From positions 1-39,823 of the forward strand of contig NZ_JAIPUT010000042.1 in assembly GCF_020055635.1 (NCBI RefSeq): a stretch of DNA of 39,823 bases, in the 5' to 3' direction. This document shows positions 22,932-31,435 of the stretch, piece after piece. The notes under the pieces are model-generated. The model did not search any database. It saw nothing but the letters and a program-made list of their open reading frames with translations, and had not been told where the DNA came from. The stretch's first letter is position 1, and the number at the start of each line of letters is the position of its first letter. Position numbers and translations under genes: made by a program. The stretch comes from Marivita sp. (lineage in GTDB: Bacteria; Pseudomonadota; Alphaproteobacteria; Rhodobacterales; Rhodobacteraceae).

Positions 22932-24092
22932 ATGGCCATCATCAACCGGATCGGGGATTACGCCGAGGACCTCAAGACATGGCGGCGGCATCTGCACATG
23001 CACCCGGAACTGAGCCTGGATTGCTTTGAGACAGCCGCTTTTGTTGTCGCGCGCCTGAAAGAGTTCGGCGTCGACGAGATCCATGAAGGCATCGCGCAAT
23101 CCGGTGTTGTGGCCTTGATCCACGGCAGGGGGAATGGCCCCGTGACCGGCCTGCGCGCCGACATGGACGCGCTGCCGATGCAGGAAACCACGGGTGTCGA
23201 GTACGCCTCGACCATCCCCGGCAAGATGCATGCCTGCGGCCATGACGGGCACACCACGATGCTCTTGGGCGCGGCGCGCTATCTAGCCGAAACCCGGAAT
23301 TTCAAGGGCACGGTTGCGCTCATCTTCCAGCCCGCCGAGGAAACCGTGGGCGGCGCGCGCATCATGGTCGAGGAAGGCATCATGGACCGCTTCGGCATCG
23401 AAGAGGTCTATGCGCTCCACACCGATCCCTTCGGCGAGGCCGGTGTGTTCAACACCTGTTCGGGCCCGATCATGGCGGCGGTGGACGATTTCGAGATCAC
23501 GATCACCGGCAAGGGCGGGCACGGTGCGTTCCCGCACACCACCCTCGATCCCGTGCCCTGCGGTCTGGCCATCGGTCAGGCGCTCCAGACGATTCCGTCG
23601 CGCAACGCCGATCCGCGCCTGCCGCTCGTGGTGTCCCTGACCATCATCCAAGCCGGCAGCGCCACCAACGTCATTCCCGAAACCATGCGGCTGGCGGGCA
23701 CCGTGCGCAGCTTTGATCCGGGTCTGCGCGACATGGTCGAACGCCGCTTTGCCGAGATCGTCGCGGGGCAGGCGGCCAGCTATGGCGTCAAGGCCAGGCT
23801 TGACTATATCCGCAACTATCCCGCCACGATCAACCACGCCGCCCAGACCGATTTCGCCGTCCGCGTCGCCAAGGAGGTGGTGAGCGAAGCCCGTGTGATC
23901 GATGACCGGCATCCCGAAATGGGGGCCGAGGATTTCTCCTACATGCTCGAGGCGCGACCGGGCAGCTACCTGATGCTGGGGCAGGGGATCGGGCCGTCCT
24001 GCCATCACCCGGCCTTTGATTTCAATGACGATGTGGCCCCCATTGGCGCGTCCTTCTTTGCCCGCCTTATCGAAACACGGCACGGAGTGTGA
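22932..24092 (+). CDS. M20 family amidohydrolase (hippurate hydrolase/IAA-amino acid hydrolase type)
   Basis: 386 aa, a cytoplasmic zinc amidohydrolase that releases an amino acid from an N-acyl compound. Visible motifs are WRRHLHMHPELS at the start, GLRADMDALPMQE, the metal-binding MHACGHDGHTTMLLGAA, IFQPAEETVGGARIMVEEG with the catalytic Glu, the dimerisation domain with GKGGHGAFPH, and HPEMGAEDFSYML near the end. All expected metal ligands appear present. The substrate is not determined. A GGGGAG ribosome binding site precedes the ATG. The agmatinase gene starts three bases after the stop, so the two are in one operon, which suggests shared use of amide or guanidino nitrogen compounds. Confidence 0.9.
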   Translation: MAIINRIGDYAEDLKTWRRHLHMHPELSLDCFETAAFVVARLKEFGVDEIHEGIAQSGVVALIHGRGNGPVTGLRADMDALPMQETTGVEYASTIPGKMHACGHDGHTTMLLGAARYLAETRNFKGTVALIFQPAEETVGGARIMVEEGIMDRFGIEEVYALHTDPFGEAGVFNTCSGPIMAAVDDFEITITGKGGHGAFPHTTLDPVPCGLAIGQALQTIPSRNADPRLPLVVSLTIIQAGSATNVIPETMRLAGTVRSFDPGLRDMVERRFAEIVAGQAASYGVKARLDYIRNYPATINHAAQTDFAVRVAKEVVSEARVIDDRHPEMGAEDFSYMLEARPGSYLMLGQGIGPSCHHPAFDFNDDVAPIGASFFARLIETRHGV

Positions 24093-24095
24093 GCC

Positions 24096-25058
24096 ATGGC
24101 GCTTGAAGACGCAAAAACCCAGATCGACCACGCCTTCACCCGCGACGACCTCAGAGGTGCGAGTTTCGAGAACGCCTTCGCCGGGGCCACGTCGTTCCTG
24201 CGGCGCAAATACACCAAGGACCTGACGCAGGTGGACATCGCCATCACCGGCGTGCCCTTCGATCAGGCCGTGACCCATCGCACCGGCACCCGGTTCGGCC
24301 CGCGCGCCATCCGCGAGGCATCGACCCTGCAACCCTACGACAAACCTTACGGCTGGGATTACAACGTGCTCGAAGACTTCGCGATTGCCGATTACGGCGA
24401 TCTGGCCTTCGACTATGCCAAGACATCGGAATTCCCCGAAACGCTGAAATCCCATATCGCGGGCATTCTGGCGACCGACACCGCAACGGTCACGCTGGGC
24501 GGCGATCACTATATCACCCTGCCGATCCTCGAAGCCTATGCCGAGAAATACGGGCCGCTCTCGCTGCTGCAATTCGACGCCCACACCGACACCTGGGCGG
24601 ATGACGACATGGAGCGCATCGACCACGGCACGTTTCTCTACAAGGCGGTCAAGCTGGGTCTGGTGGACCCAAGCCGGTCTGTCCAGGTGGGCATCCGCAC
24701 CGACAATCCCGACACGCTGGGCTTCAACATCATCGACGCCCGCGAGATGCATCGCATCGGTCCCGAGGCCGTCGCCGAGCAGATCCGCGAGATACTCAAG
24801 GATTACCCGACCTACCTCACCTTCGACATCGACTGCCTTGATCCGGCCTTTGCACCAGGCACCGGCACCCCGGTCTGGGGTGGCCCGTCCACGGCCGACA
24901 TGGCGGTGATCCTGCGGAATATCGCCGGGATCGAACTGATGGGGGGCGACGTGGTTGAAGTCAGCCCCCCATTCGATACTACGGGAGCCACGGCAATCGC
25001 GGGTGCGCATGTGGCGACAGAGATTCTGTCTCTCTGGGGCTGGACGCGCCGCGCCTGA
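24096..25058 (+). CDS. speB: agmatinase (ureohydrolase family)
   Basis: 320 aa. Mn2+-dependent ureohydrolase, best matched to agmatinase (agmatine to putrescine and urea). The manganese-binding motifs are GGDHYITLP, FDAHTDTW and FDIDCLDPAFAPGTGTP, and the closing segment VVEVSPPFDTTGATAIAGAH is the family signature. The long N-terminal part (QVDIAITGVPFDQAVTHRTGTRFGPRAIREAS) is typical of agmatinase rather than arginase. The substrate could also be a related guanidino acid such as guanidinobutyrate. The gene is three bases downstream of the amidohydrolase. Confidence 0.85.
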   Translation: MALEDAKTQIDHAFTRDDLRGASFENAFAGATSFLRRKYTKDLTQVDIAITGVPFDQAVTHRTGTRFGPRAIREASTLQPYDKPYGWDYNVLEDFAIADYGDLAFDYAKTSEFPETLKSHIAGILATDTATVTLGGDHYITLPILEAYAEKYGPLSLLQFDAHTDTWADDDMERIDHGTFLYKAVKLGLVDPSRSVQVGIRTDNPDTLGFNIIDAREMHRIGPEAVAEQIREILKDYPTYLTFDIDCLDPAFAPGTGTPVWGGPSTADMAVILRNIAGIELMGGDVVEVSPPFDTTGATAIAGAHVATEILSLWGWTRRA

Positions 25059-25117
25059 AGGTCTGTACAAGTGATCAAAGGGGCAGGTGCCCCGTCGAGG
25101 CAAGGGTATAAGGCGTC

Positions 25118-25531
25118 GTGAAATTGATTTTCTGGGCATTGATCTTGATCGTTGTCGGAGGCTTGGCCTGGATCAGGCTGGCCCCGTCAGACCCGGCTGT
25201 CTGGCATGTCGATCCCAAGGTGACGGCCGATCAGGATCTGGCCGGCGGTGTCCGTCGGCGCATCCCGGCCGAGGATGGCACATTCGCCACGCTCGACCGC
25301 ATCATCCTCGCGACGCCCCGCACCGAAGTGCTGGCGGGGAGCGTCGAAGAGGGCAAGGTGACCTACATCACCCGCTCGCAATGGATGGGCTTTCCCGATT
25401 ACACCACCGTCATGAAGGACGCCGACGTGCTCGAGCTTTTTGCCCGCCAGCGCTTCGGTCAATCCGACTTGGGTGTGAACAAGGCGCGGGTCGAGGGCTG
25501 GCTGGACCGGCTCCGGTCGCAAGAGGGATAG
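25118..25531 (+). CDS. DUF1499 domain protein, membrane anchored
   Basis: 137 aa. A single N-terminal hydrophobic segment (residues about 3-21, [19 protein letters not shown]) serves as a signal anchor. The rest matches DUF1499: [38 protein letters not shown] and the C-terminal [21 protein letters not shown]. The function of the family is not known. The start is GTG 25118, 59 bases after the agmatinase stop, with GGCAAGGGT upstream as a loose ribosome binding site. prfA begins 20 bases after the stop, so it may be co-transcribed with prfA-prmC. Confidence 0.82.
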   Translation: MKLIFWALILIVVGGLAWIRLAPSDPAVWHVDPKVTADQDLAGGVRRRIPAEDGTFATLDRIILATPRTEVLAGSVEEGKVTYITRSQWMGFPDYTTVMKDADVLELFARQRFGQSDLGVNKARVEGWLDRLRSQEG

Positions 25532-25551
25532 CCCTTGACCGGACCGCGCGG

Positions 25552-26625
25552 ATGTCCGACATCCTCACCATGATCCCCGAAGACCGCCTGCACCAGATCA
25601 CATCGCGTTTCGAATACCTTGAGGCCCGGATGGCAGAAGGGGCCGGCGACATCGCGGCCCTGGGCAAGGAATATTCCGACCTCAAGCCGGTGGTCGAACA
25701 GATCGCCGAATGGAAACAGATCCGCGCCGATATCGCCGACGCCGAGGTGATGCTCGACGATCCCGAGATGCGCGAACTGGCTCAGGAGGAACTGCCCGAC
25801 CTCAAGGCGCGGCTGCCAGAGGTGGAGCACGCCCTGCAACTGGCGCTTCTGCCCCGCGACAGCGCCGATGCACGCCCGGCGATGCTTGAAATTCGCCCCG
25901 GCACCGGGGGCGAAGAGGCGGCGCTCTTCGCCGGAGACCTGCTGCGCATGTACCAGCGCTATTCCGAAGCGCGCGGCTGGCGCTTCGAGATCATCGAGGA
26001 ACAGGCGACCGAGATCGGTGGCATCAAGGAGGTCGTGGCGCATATCACCGGCGACAACGTCTTCGCCCGGCTGAAATACGAATCCGGCGTTCACCGCGTC
26101 CAGCGCGTGCCGGAAACCGAAAGCGGCGGGCGCATCCACACCTCTGCCGCCACGGTTGCGGTCTTGCCCGAGGCGCAGGATGTGGACATCCAGATCAACG
26201 CGGGCGATCTGCGCATCGACACCATGCGCAGTTCCGGCGCGGGTGGCCAGCATGTCAATACCACCGATTCGGCGGTTCGGATCACCCACATCCCCAGCGG
26301 CATCGTCGTCACCAGCTCCGAGAAATCCCAGCACCGCAACCGCGAGATCGCGATGCAGGTGTTGCGCACACGCCTTTTTGATATGGAACGTCAGAAGGTC
26401 GACGCCGAACGCTCGGCCAGCCGCAAGTCCCAAGTCGGCTCCGGCGACCGCTCCGAACGCATCCGCACCTACAACTTTCCGCAGGGCCGCCTGACCGATC
26501 ACCGGATCGGCCTCACTCTCTACAAGCTCGACGCGGTGATGGCGGGCGATCTCGATGATATCATCGACGCGCTGACCGCCGATGCGCAGGCCACGCTGCT
26601 GGCCGAAATGGGAGCGACGCCCTGA
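25552..26625 (+). CDS. prfA: peptide chain release factor 1
   Basis: 357 aa. It terminates translation at UAA and UAG. The GGQ loop that triggers peptide release is present in [24 protein letters not shown]. The stop-codon recognition loop carries [18 protein letters not shown] with the RF1-type PxT-related region. The C-terminal [23 protein letters not shown] is conserved. ATG 25552 ([13 protein letters not shown]) is used; ATG 25570 (MIPEDRL) would match the length of many relatives, and neither has a clear ribosome binding site. prmC, whose product methylates the glutamine of GGQ, follows after two bases. Confidence 0.95.
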   Translation: MSDILTMIPEDRLHQITSRFEYLEARMAEGAGDIAALGKEYSDLKPVVEQIAEWKQIRADIADAEVMLDDPEMRELAQEELPDLKARLPEVEHALQLALLPRDSADARPAMLEIRPGTGGEEAALFAGDLLRMYQRYSEARGWRFEIIEEQATEIGGIKEVVAHITGDNVFARLKYESGVHRVQRVPETESGGRIHTSAATVAVLPEAQDVDIQINAGDLRIDTMRSSGAGGQHVNTTDSAVRITHIPSGIVVTSSEKSQHRNREIAMQVLRTRLFDMERQKVDAERSASRKSQVGSGDRSERIRTYNFPQGRLTDHRIGLTLYKLDAVMAGDLDDIIDALTADAQATLLAEMGATP

Positions 26626-26627
26626 GC

Positions 26628-27476
26628 ATGTCCGGAACCGACCTTCTGCGCCGCGCCGTGACGCAGCTCAGGGCGGCCGGGATCGACGACCCCGCCCGCG
26701 ACGCGCGCAGGCTTCTTGCGCATGTGCTTGACCAGCCACCCGGCCGCCTGACCCTCGTTATGGCCGATCCGGTCACCGACGCACAGGCGGACGCGTTCGA
26801 CGCGCTCATCACCCGCCGCGCCGGCCGCGAACCGGTGTCCCACCTGATCGGAAAACGCGCGTTCCATGGCCGCGACTTCCTCGTCACGGCGGCGGTTCTC
26901 GATCCCCGACCCGAAACGGAAATCCTTGTAAACCAGTCCCTTGAGGCAGCTTTTTCAACCGTACTGGATCTGGGGACCGGCTCTGGCTGCATCCTTCTGA
27001 CGCTGCTGGCCGAACGCCCCAAGGCTGTCGGCCTTGCCACCGACCTGAGCGATGCGGCCCTTGCCGTCGCCCGCCGCAACGCCGCGCAGCTCGGCCTGCT
27101 CGACCGCGCCGATTTCGCGCCGGGGGCCTGGTTCGATCCGGTGCCCGGGACGGCGCGCTTCGACCTCATCGTGTCGAACCCGCCCTATATCGCACGCGAC
27201 GAGATGCCGGCGCTGGCCCCCGAGCTTGCGCATGAGCCGCGCATGGCCCTGACCGACGAGGCGGATGGCCTCAGCGCCTATCGCGCGATCGCGGCGGGCG
27301 CATCGCGCCACCTCGTGCCGAACGGTCGGCTCGTGGTCGAAATCGGCCCGACCCAGGCGGGGGCGGTCGGGGACCTGTTTTTGGCGCATGGTCTTGAAAA
27401 CGTCAGCGTCCATGCCGACCTTGATGGTCGTGACCGGGTCGTCTCCGGCGTCTTCCTGCCGCAGATTGACCCCTGA
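26628..27476 (+). CDS. prmC: release factor N5-glutamine methyltransferase
   Basis: 282 aa. It methylates the Gln of the GGQ motif in release factors. The N-terminal helical domain (LLRRAVTQLRAAGIDDPARDARRLLAH) is followed by GREPVSHLIGKRAFHGRDF. The SAM-binding motif I is LDLGTGSGCILLTLL, and the catalytic NPPY is in VSNPPYIARDEM. Next comes PRMALTDEADGLSAYRAI, typical of PrmC. The ATG lies just after the prfA stop, so the two are translationally linked, and the pairing confirms the assignment. Confidence 0.94.
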   Translation: MSGTDLLRRAVTQLRAAGIDDPARDARRLLAHVLDQPPGRLTLVMADPVTDAQADAFDALITRRAGREPVSHLIGKRAFHGRDFLVTAAVLDPRPETEILVNQSLEAAFSTVLDLGTGSGCILLTLLAERPKAVGLATDLSDAALAVARRNAAQLGLLDRADFAPGAWFDPVPGTARFDLIVSNPPYIARDEMPALAPELAHEPRMALTDEADGLSAYRAIAAGASRHLVPNGRLVVEIGPTQAGAVGDLFLAHGLENVSVHADLDGRDRVVSGVFLPQIDP

Positions 27477-27680
27477 CCACCATATTCCGAAGCAGTTGGG
27501 CAGATTATACTTGTAAGCTGCGGTCGGACATGATTACTCAAAGGGGCCGAAGCGGTCGAGGCAGGTTTGCACCCCTCTCGCACGGTCGTAAGCCCAAACA
27601 TGGATGCAATTGCACAGGACCCGCGCACGAAGCGCACACAGCAATCGCAAAACAGCTGAAAGAAGGCTGGAAAGTAACAA

Positions 27681-28280
27681 ATGCGTTCTTCAAACAAACG
27701 TTCGCGGAACAAGAACAACCGCAGCCGCCCCAACTCTGTCGGCAACGTCGTCAACCGCGTGTTCGACAGCTCCGGCCCCGAGGGCAAGGTGCGCGGGACT
27801 CCGCAACAGATCATAGACAAGTACAACCAGCTTGCGCGGGATGCCCAGCTTGGCAATGACCGCGTCAATGCCGAGAACTTCCAGCAGCATGCGGAACATT
27901 ACATGCGCCTGCTGAGCGAGGCACAGCGCGAACAGGACGCCCGCCGCGAGCAGCAGGAGCGGGAAAACCGCGAACGCCAGCAGCAGCGCGATGCGGACCG
28001 GGGCGCCCGTCCGGATCAGGACCAGCAGCAGCAGCCGCAGACCTCCGATCCCGCCACGGCTCCGCAGCCCGACGTGATGGACACGTCCGGCGACGGTGAC
28101 AGCGACAGCGGCCTGGTGGAAACGCCAGAGGCCAAGGCCGAGGAAAAGCCGAAGAAACCCCGCGCCCCGCGCAAGCCCCGCAAAAAGCCCGAGCCCAAGA
28201 CCGATTCCAAGACCGACGACTCCGCCGGTTCATCGGATGCTTCCAGGTCGGACGAAAAAGCGCCTGACGCGGCCGAGTGA
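27681..28280 (+). CDS. DUF4167 domain protein, low-complexity basic/Gln-rich
   Basis: 199 aa. The N-terminal ~75 residues match DUF4167 of alphaproteobacteria: MRSSNKRSRNKNNRSRPN, then NVVNRVFDSSGPEGKVRGTPQQIIDKY, ARDAQLGNDRVNAENFQQHAEHYMRLL. The rest is disordered: a Gln/Arg/Glu stretch (about 80-125), an acidic segment, then a Lys/Pro/Arg block (KPKKPRAPRKPRKKPEPK) and an acidic Ser/Asp tail. The RNA- or DNA-binding look of the basic parts is inference; the function is unknown. It lies 204 bases after prmC, and TATACT at 27506-27511 could be a -10 element, though no matching -35 was found. It is convergent with rsmA. Confidence 0.85.
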   Translation: MRSSNKRSRNKNNRSRPNSVGNVVNRVFDSSGPEGKVRGTPQQIIDKYNQLARDAQLGNDRVNAENFQQHAEHYMRLLSEAQREQDARREQQERENRERQQQRDADRGARPDQDQQQQPQTSDPATAPQPDVMDTSGDGDSDSGLVETPEAKAEEKPKKPRAPRKPRKKPEPKTDSKTDDSAGSSDASRSDEKAPDAAE

Positions 28281-28286
28281 CGGGCG

Positions 28287-28309
28287 ACGGCGGGCCCATC
28301 GCCCGCCGT
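28287..28309. terminator. hairpin between convergent DUF4167 and rsmA genes
   Basis: ACGGCGGGC (28287-28295), loop CCATC, GCCCGCCGT (28301-28309): a perfect 9-bp stem six bases after the DUF4167 stop and nine bases before the rsmA end. Only TT follows on the plus strand, so it is a weak or factor-assisted bidirectional terminator. Confidence 0.6.
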
Positions 28310-28318
28310 TCGTGTGGC

Positions 28319-29155
28319 TCAGCCCAACCTGCGCGCCAAGGCGCAAAACCCCTCGACCGACACCCGTTCCGCGCGTTCCGTGGGGGCGATGCCGACGGCC
28401 GTCAGATGATCCTCGATATCGGGTGACAGCCCCTTCAGGGACGCCCGCAGCATCTTGCGGCGCTGGTTGAACCCGGCGGCGACCACCCGTTCCAGCACTT
28501 TCGGATCGGCCTCGAACCGGGGCGCGGGCAGGGCGCGCAGATGCACCACGGCGGAACTGACCTTGGGTGGCGGCGTGAACGCCTCGGGTGGCAGGTGCAG
28601 CACGATCTGCGCGTCGCAGCGCCACTGTGCCAGAACCGCAAGACGCCCGTAGGCCTTGTCTCCCGGCTTGGCGACAATGCGCTGCGCCACCTCTTTCTGG
28701 AACATCAGTGTCAGGCTGTCCCAGACCGGCGGCCACGCCTTGGGCGTCAGCCAGCGCACCAGCAATTCGGTGCCCACGTTATAGGGCAGGTTGGCACAGA
28801 TCGCGATCGGCGGTGTCAGCCGGTCCAGCGGGTTGATCGCCAGCGCATCGCCTTCCACCACGTCCAGCCGTCCGGGATAGGCGTCGGCGATCTCGGCCAG
28901 CGCCGGCAGGCAGCGCGGATCCTTTTCCACCGCCAGCACCCGGCGCGCGCCTTCGGCCAGAAGTCCCCGCGTGAGACCTCCCGGCCCGGGCCCCACCTCG
29001 AGCACATCCATGCCCGTCAGGTCGCCCGCCTGCCGCGCGATCTTGGCGGTCAGGTTCAGGTCGAGCAGGAAATTCTGCCCCAGCGCCTTGCGCGCGCTCA
29101 GACCATGGGTCGCGATCACCTCGCGCAGCGGAGGCAAGCCATCAATTGTCGCCAT
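28319..29155 (-). CDS. rsmA: 16S rRNA (adenine1518-N6/adenine1519-N6)-dimethyltransferase
   Basis: 278 aa (KsgA). It dimethylates two adjacent adenines in the 3' hairpin of 16S rRNA during late small-subunit maturation. Motifs are [15 protein letters not shown] motif [17 protein letters not shown], acidic VEKDPRC, and motif [17 protein letters not shown]. The C-terminal [15 protein letters not shown] and [16 protein letters not shown] are characteristic. ATG 29155 follows GAGGG. The frame extends to 29371 only by reading through the intergenic region and the pdxA end. It is the last gene of the lptF-to-rsmA run, 73 bases after pdxA. Confidence 0.96.
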   Translation of the reverse strand: MATIDGLPPLREVIATHGLSARKALGQNFLLDLNLTAKIARQAGDLTGMDVLEVGPGPGGLTRGLLAEGARRVLAVEKDPRCLPALAEIADAYPGRLDVVEGDALAINPLDRLTPPIAICANLPYNVGTELLVRWLTPKAWPPVWDSLTLMFQKEVAQRIVAKPGDKAYGRLAVLAQWRCDAQIVLHLPPEAFTPPPKVSSAVVHLRALPAPRFEADPKVLERVVAAGFNQRRKMLRASLKGLSPDIEDHLTAVGIAPTERAERVSVEGFCALARRLG

Positions 29156-29186
29156 GGAGCCCTCTGCATGCCGGGCGCATCCCCTG

Positions 29187-29213
29187 CTTCTTCTCTTCAA
29201 AAATATGCAAACG
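29187..29213. repeat. candidate short intergenic repeat between pdxA and rsmA
   Basis: On the minus strand the gap holds GCATATTTTTGAAGAGAAG and a following AAGCAGGGG. ATATTTTTG plus a purine-rich GAAGAAG tail resembles a sequence I recall as frequent between genes in Rhodobacteraceae chromosomes. Only one copy was noticed in this window, so the repeat status rests on memory. Confidence 0.3.
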
Positions 29214-29228
29214 CTGTCCCATCCGCAT

Positions 29229-30206
29229 CTACACCGCCGGACGTTGTGCCGAGGCCAGCCGCCACGCCATGCGCAGCGCCTCGATGGTCGAAGTGGGGTT
29301 GGCCTGTCCGGTGCCCGCGATGTCGAAGGCGGTGCCGTGATCCGGCGAGGTGCGCACGATGGGCAGGCCAAGCGTCACGTTCACACCCCGGTCGAAATCC
29401 AGCGTCTTGATCGGGATCAGCGCCTGGTCGTGATACATGCAGATCGCCACGTCATAGCCGGTGCGCGCCGCGGCATGGAACAACGTGTCCGCCGAAAGCG
29501 GACCGGTGATCCGCATTCCCTCGCTGCGCAACCGCTCCAGCACCGGCGCGATCACGTCGATCTCCTCGCGCCCCATGCGCCCGCCCTCGCCGGCATGTGG
29601 GTTGAGCCCCGCCACCGCCAGCCGCGGGTCGGCGATCCCGAACTGCGCCCGCAGGGCGGCATGGGTGATCCGGATGCGGGTCTCCAGAAGCTCGCGCGTC
29701 AGCGCCCGCTTCACCTCGTGCAGCGGAATGTGGATCGTCACCGGCACAACCCGCAAGGCGGGGCCGGCCAGCATCATCACCACCTCCTCCGCGTCGCAGA
29801 GATGCGACAGGAACTCGGTATGCCCCGGAAAGCCGAACCCCGCACCCTCCTGAAGCGCCTGCTTGTGGATCGGCAGGGTACACAGGCCTCCGGCCTTGCC
29901 GCTCGAGGCCAGCGCCACGGCGCGTTCGATCGCCGACACCACGAACTTGGCCTGGGTCGCCTGCGGTCTGCCGGGGGTACGCGGCCCGGCAAAGTCATGC
30001 CGCAGCACGGGCAGGGCCGGGCCGGCCGCACGGGCCTCGTCCGGCGCGGCGATTTCGACCCAGTCGGTGCCCCCGGGCAAATGCGCCGGGTCGCCGATCA
30101 GAAAGAACGGCACCTCGTCATGCAGCGCCGTCCATGCCTTGGCGGCCAGTTCCGGTCCGATCCCGGCAGGCTCCCCGATGGTCAGGGCGATGGGGGCTGC
30201 GGTCAT
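29229..30206 (-). CDS. pdxA: 4-hydroxythreonine-4-phosphate dehydrogenase
   Basis: 325 aa. It oxidises 4-phosphohydroxy-L-threonine in the DXP-dependent pyridoxal phosphate pathway, with NAD and a divalent metal. Conserved parts are [92 protein letters not shown], and [19 protein letters not shown] with its metal-binding His. The ATG overlaps the surA TGA by four bases counted on the minus strand (ATGA, 30206-30203), so translation is coupled. The surA-pdxA-rsmA order is the same as in enterobacteria. Confidence 0.96.
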   Translation of the reverse strand: MTAAPIALTIGEPAGIGPELAAKAWTALHDEVPFFLIGDPAHLPGGTDWVEIAAPDEARAAGPALPVLRHDFAGPRTPGRPQATQAKFVVSAIERAVALASSGKAGGLCTLPIHKQALQEGAGFGFPGHTEFLSHLCDAEEVVMMLAGPALRVVPVTIHIPLHEVKRALTRELLETRIRITHAALRAQFGIADPRLAVAGLNPHAGEGGRMGREEIDVIAPVLERLRSEGMRITGPLSADTLFHAAARTGYDVAICMYHDQALIPIKTLDFDRGVNVTLGLPIVRTSPDHGTAFDIAGTGQANPTSTIEALRMAWRLASAQRPAV

Positions 30207-31435
30207 TGCGGGGTGGTGATGCGGGCGTCGGCGCGCAGTTGCGACAGGTAGCTCTGGGCCAGCGAGTCGAGCCGCTGGTTCCGCAATCCCAGGACAAACT
30301 GGTCACGGTCGACATCCTCGTTCACCTCGGCGGTGCGGCCGCACAGCATGAGAAAGACCAGCGTCTGACCGTTCGACCGCGTGAGCGCCGTCGACACCTC
30401 GCCGGGATCGAGCTTGGAAAGCTCGAACGCGATGTCGGTGGGGATGGTCTCGGGCGGCAGGGTCTGACGGTCCAGCACCTCGGCGGGCTGGCCTTGCGCG
30501 ACACCGTAGAGGTCGTCGCAGCGATCCACCCGGCTTTCCAGGACCCGCGCCTGGGCCAGCGTGGTGTCGCTGCGCCCGCCGGGCAGGTAATAGGCAGCGT
30601 ATTCGATGGCCGAATAGGTCGGCGCGGTATACCCGGTCTCCTCGATTCCGCGCAGCTGGAACAGCGCCACCGCGTCCGGGATCGGGATCGGATCGGTCAC
30701 TTCGCCCGGCGCCAGCGCCAGCACCAGCGGGCGCAGGACGGGCGGCAGATCTTCAAGGTTCTGCCACGGCAGACGGCCCCCCGCGTTGCGGCTGGCGGTG
30801 GCGGAATAGCGCCGCGCCTGGGCCGAGAACTCGGCCTCCGACGTGGTCTGGCTGATCAGCTCGGCCCGGTCGCGCACGGCGTCGGCCTGTGCCGGCGGGG
30901 CTGGCATGATGATTTCGGAGAGCAGCACCCGCACCGACGACCCGCCCGCCGCGCCAAGCGCCCGGTCGACCTCGTCTTCCGAGATGTTCACCCGCCCGGC
31001 AAAACGCGCCTGCACCAGCAACCGCCAGCTCAGGCCGGCGCGCACGAAATCCCGGAAGGTCTGCGCGGCCACGCCATTGGCCTCGAGCGCCTGGATGAAT
31101 TCCTCGCGGGTCAGGTCGGCCCGGCCCGCGAATTCCGACATGCCGTCCAGCACTTCTTCGGCCGAGGGCACGATGCCCGCCGCATCGGCGGCCTGAAGCC
31201 GCAGGCGGTCGTCGATCAGCTGTTCGCGCGCCAGCTCCTGCACATTGCCGCGCGCGTTCAGCACGGTCAGCATCCGCGCGCGCTGGTCCAGTTCGTAGGC
31301 CGTCACCACGCTGTCATTGATGCGCAGCGCGGGGGCGAAAAGGTTCTGGGCAGTCGCGGACACCGGGCCAAGCGCCAGCGTCACTCCAAGCGCGATGGCG
31401 CCCAGCTTGCGGATCGAATTGTTCAATAGCTGCAT
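30203..31435 (-). CDS. surA: SurA-like periplasmic peptidylprolyl isomerase and chaperone
   Basis: 410 aa. A signal peptide covers about residues 1-29 (GVTLALGPVSATAQ). It escorts outer-membrane proteins, including LptD, across the periplasm. The N-terminal SurA domain (APALRINDSVVTAYELDQRARMLTVL ... REQLIDDRLRLQAA) is clear. The parvulin part has VRVLLSEIIMP, AELISQTTSEAEFSAQARRYSATASRNAGGRLPW and VTDPIPIPDAVALFQLRG. A second, divergent parvulin-like stretch (LPPETIPTDIAFELSKLDPGEVSTAL) follows. The start overlaps the lptD end by 13 bases. Context and domain order support SurA rather than a generic PpiC. Confidence 0.88.
   Translation of the reverse strand: MQLLNNSIRKLGAIALGVTLALGPVSATAQNLFAPALRINDSVVTAYELDQRARMLTVLNARGNVQELAREQLIDDRLRLQAADAAGIVPSAEEVLDGMSEFAGRADLTREEFIQALEANGVAAQTFRDFVRAGLSWRLLVQARFAGRVNISEDEVDRALGAAGGSSVRVLLSEIIMPAPPAQADAVRDRAELISQTTSEAEFSAQARRYSATASRNAGGRLPWQNLEDLPPVLRPLVLALAPGEVTDPIPIPDAVALFQLRGIEETGYTAPTYSAIEYAAYYLPGGRSDTTLAQARVLESRVDRCDDLYGVAQGQPAEVLDRQTLPPETIPTDIAFELSKLDPGEVSTALTRSNGQTLVFLMLCGRTAEVNEDVDRDQFVLGLRNQRLDSLAQSYLSQLRADARITTPQ

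Noticed and set aside
23283-25139. 618-residue minus-strand open frame
   Set aside because: Antisense to the amidohydrolase and agmatinase, both of which have complete catalytic motifs.
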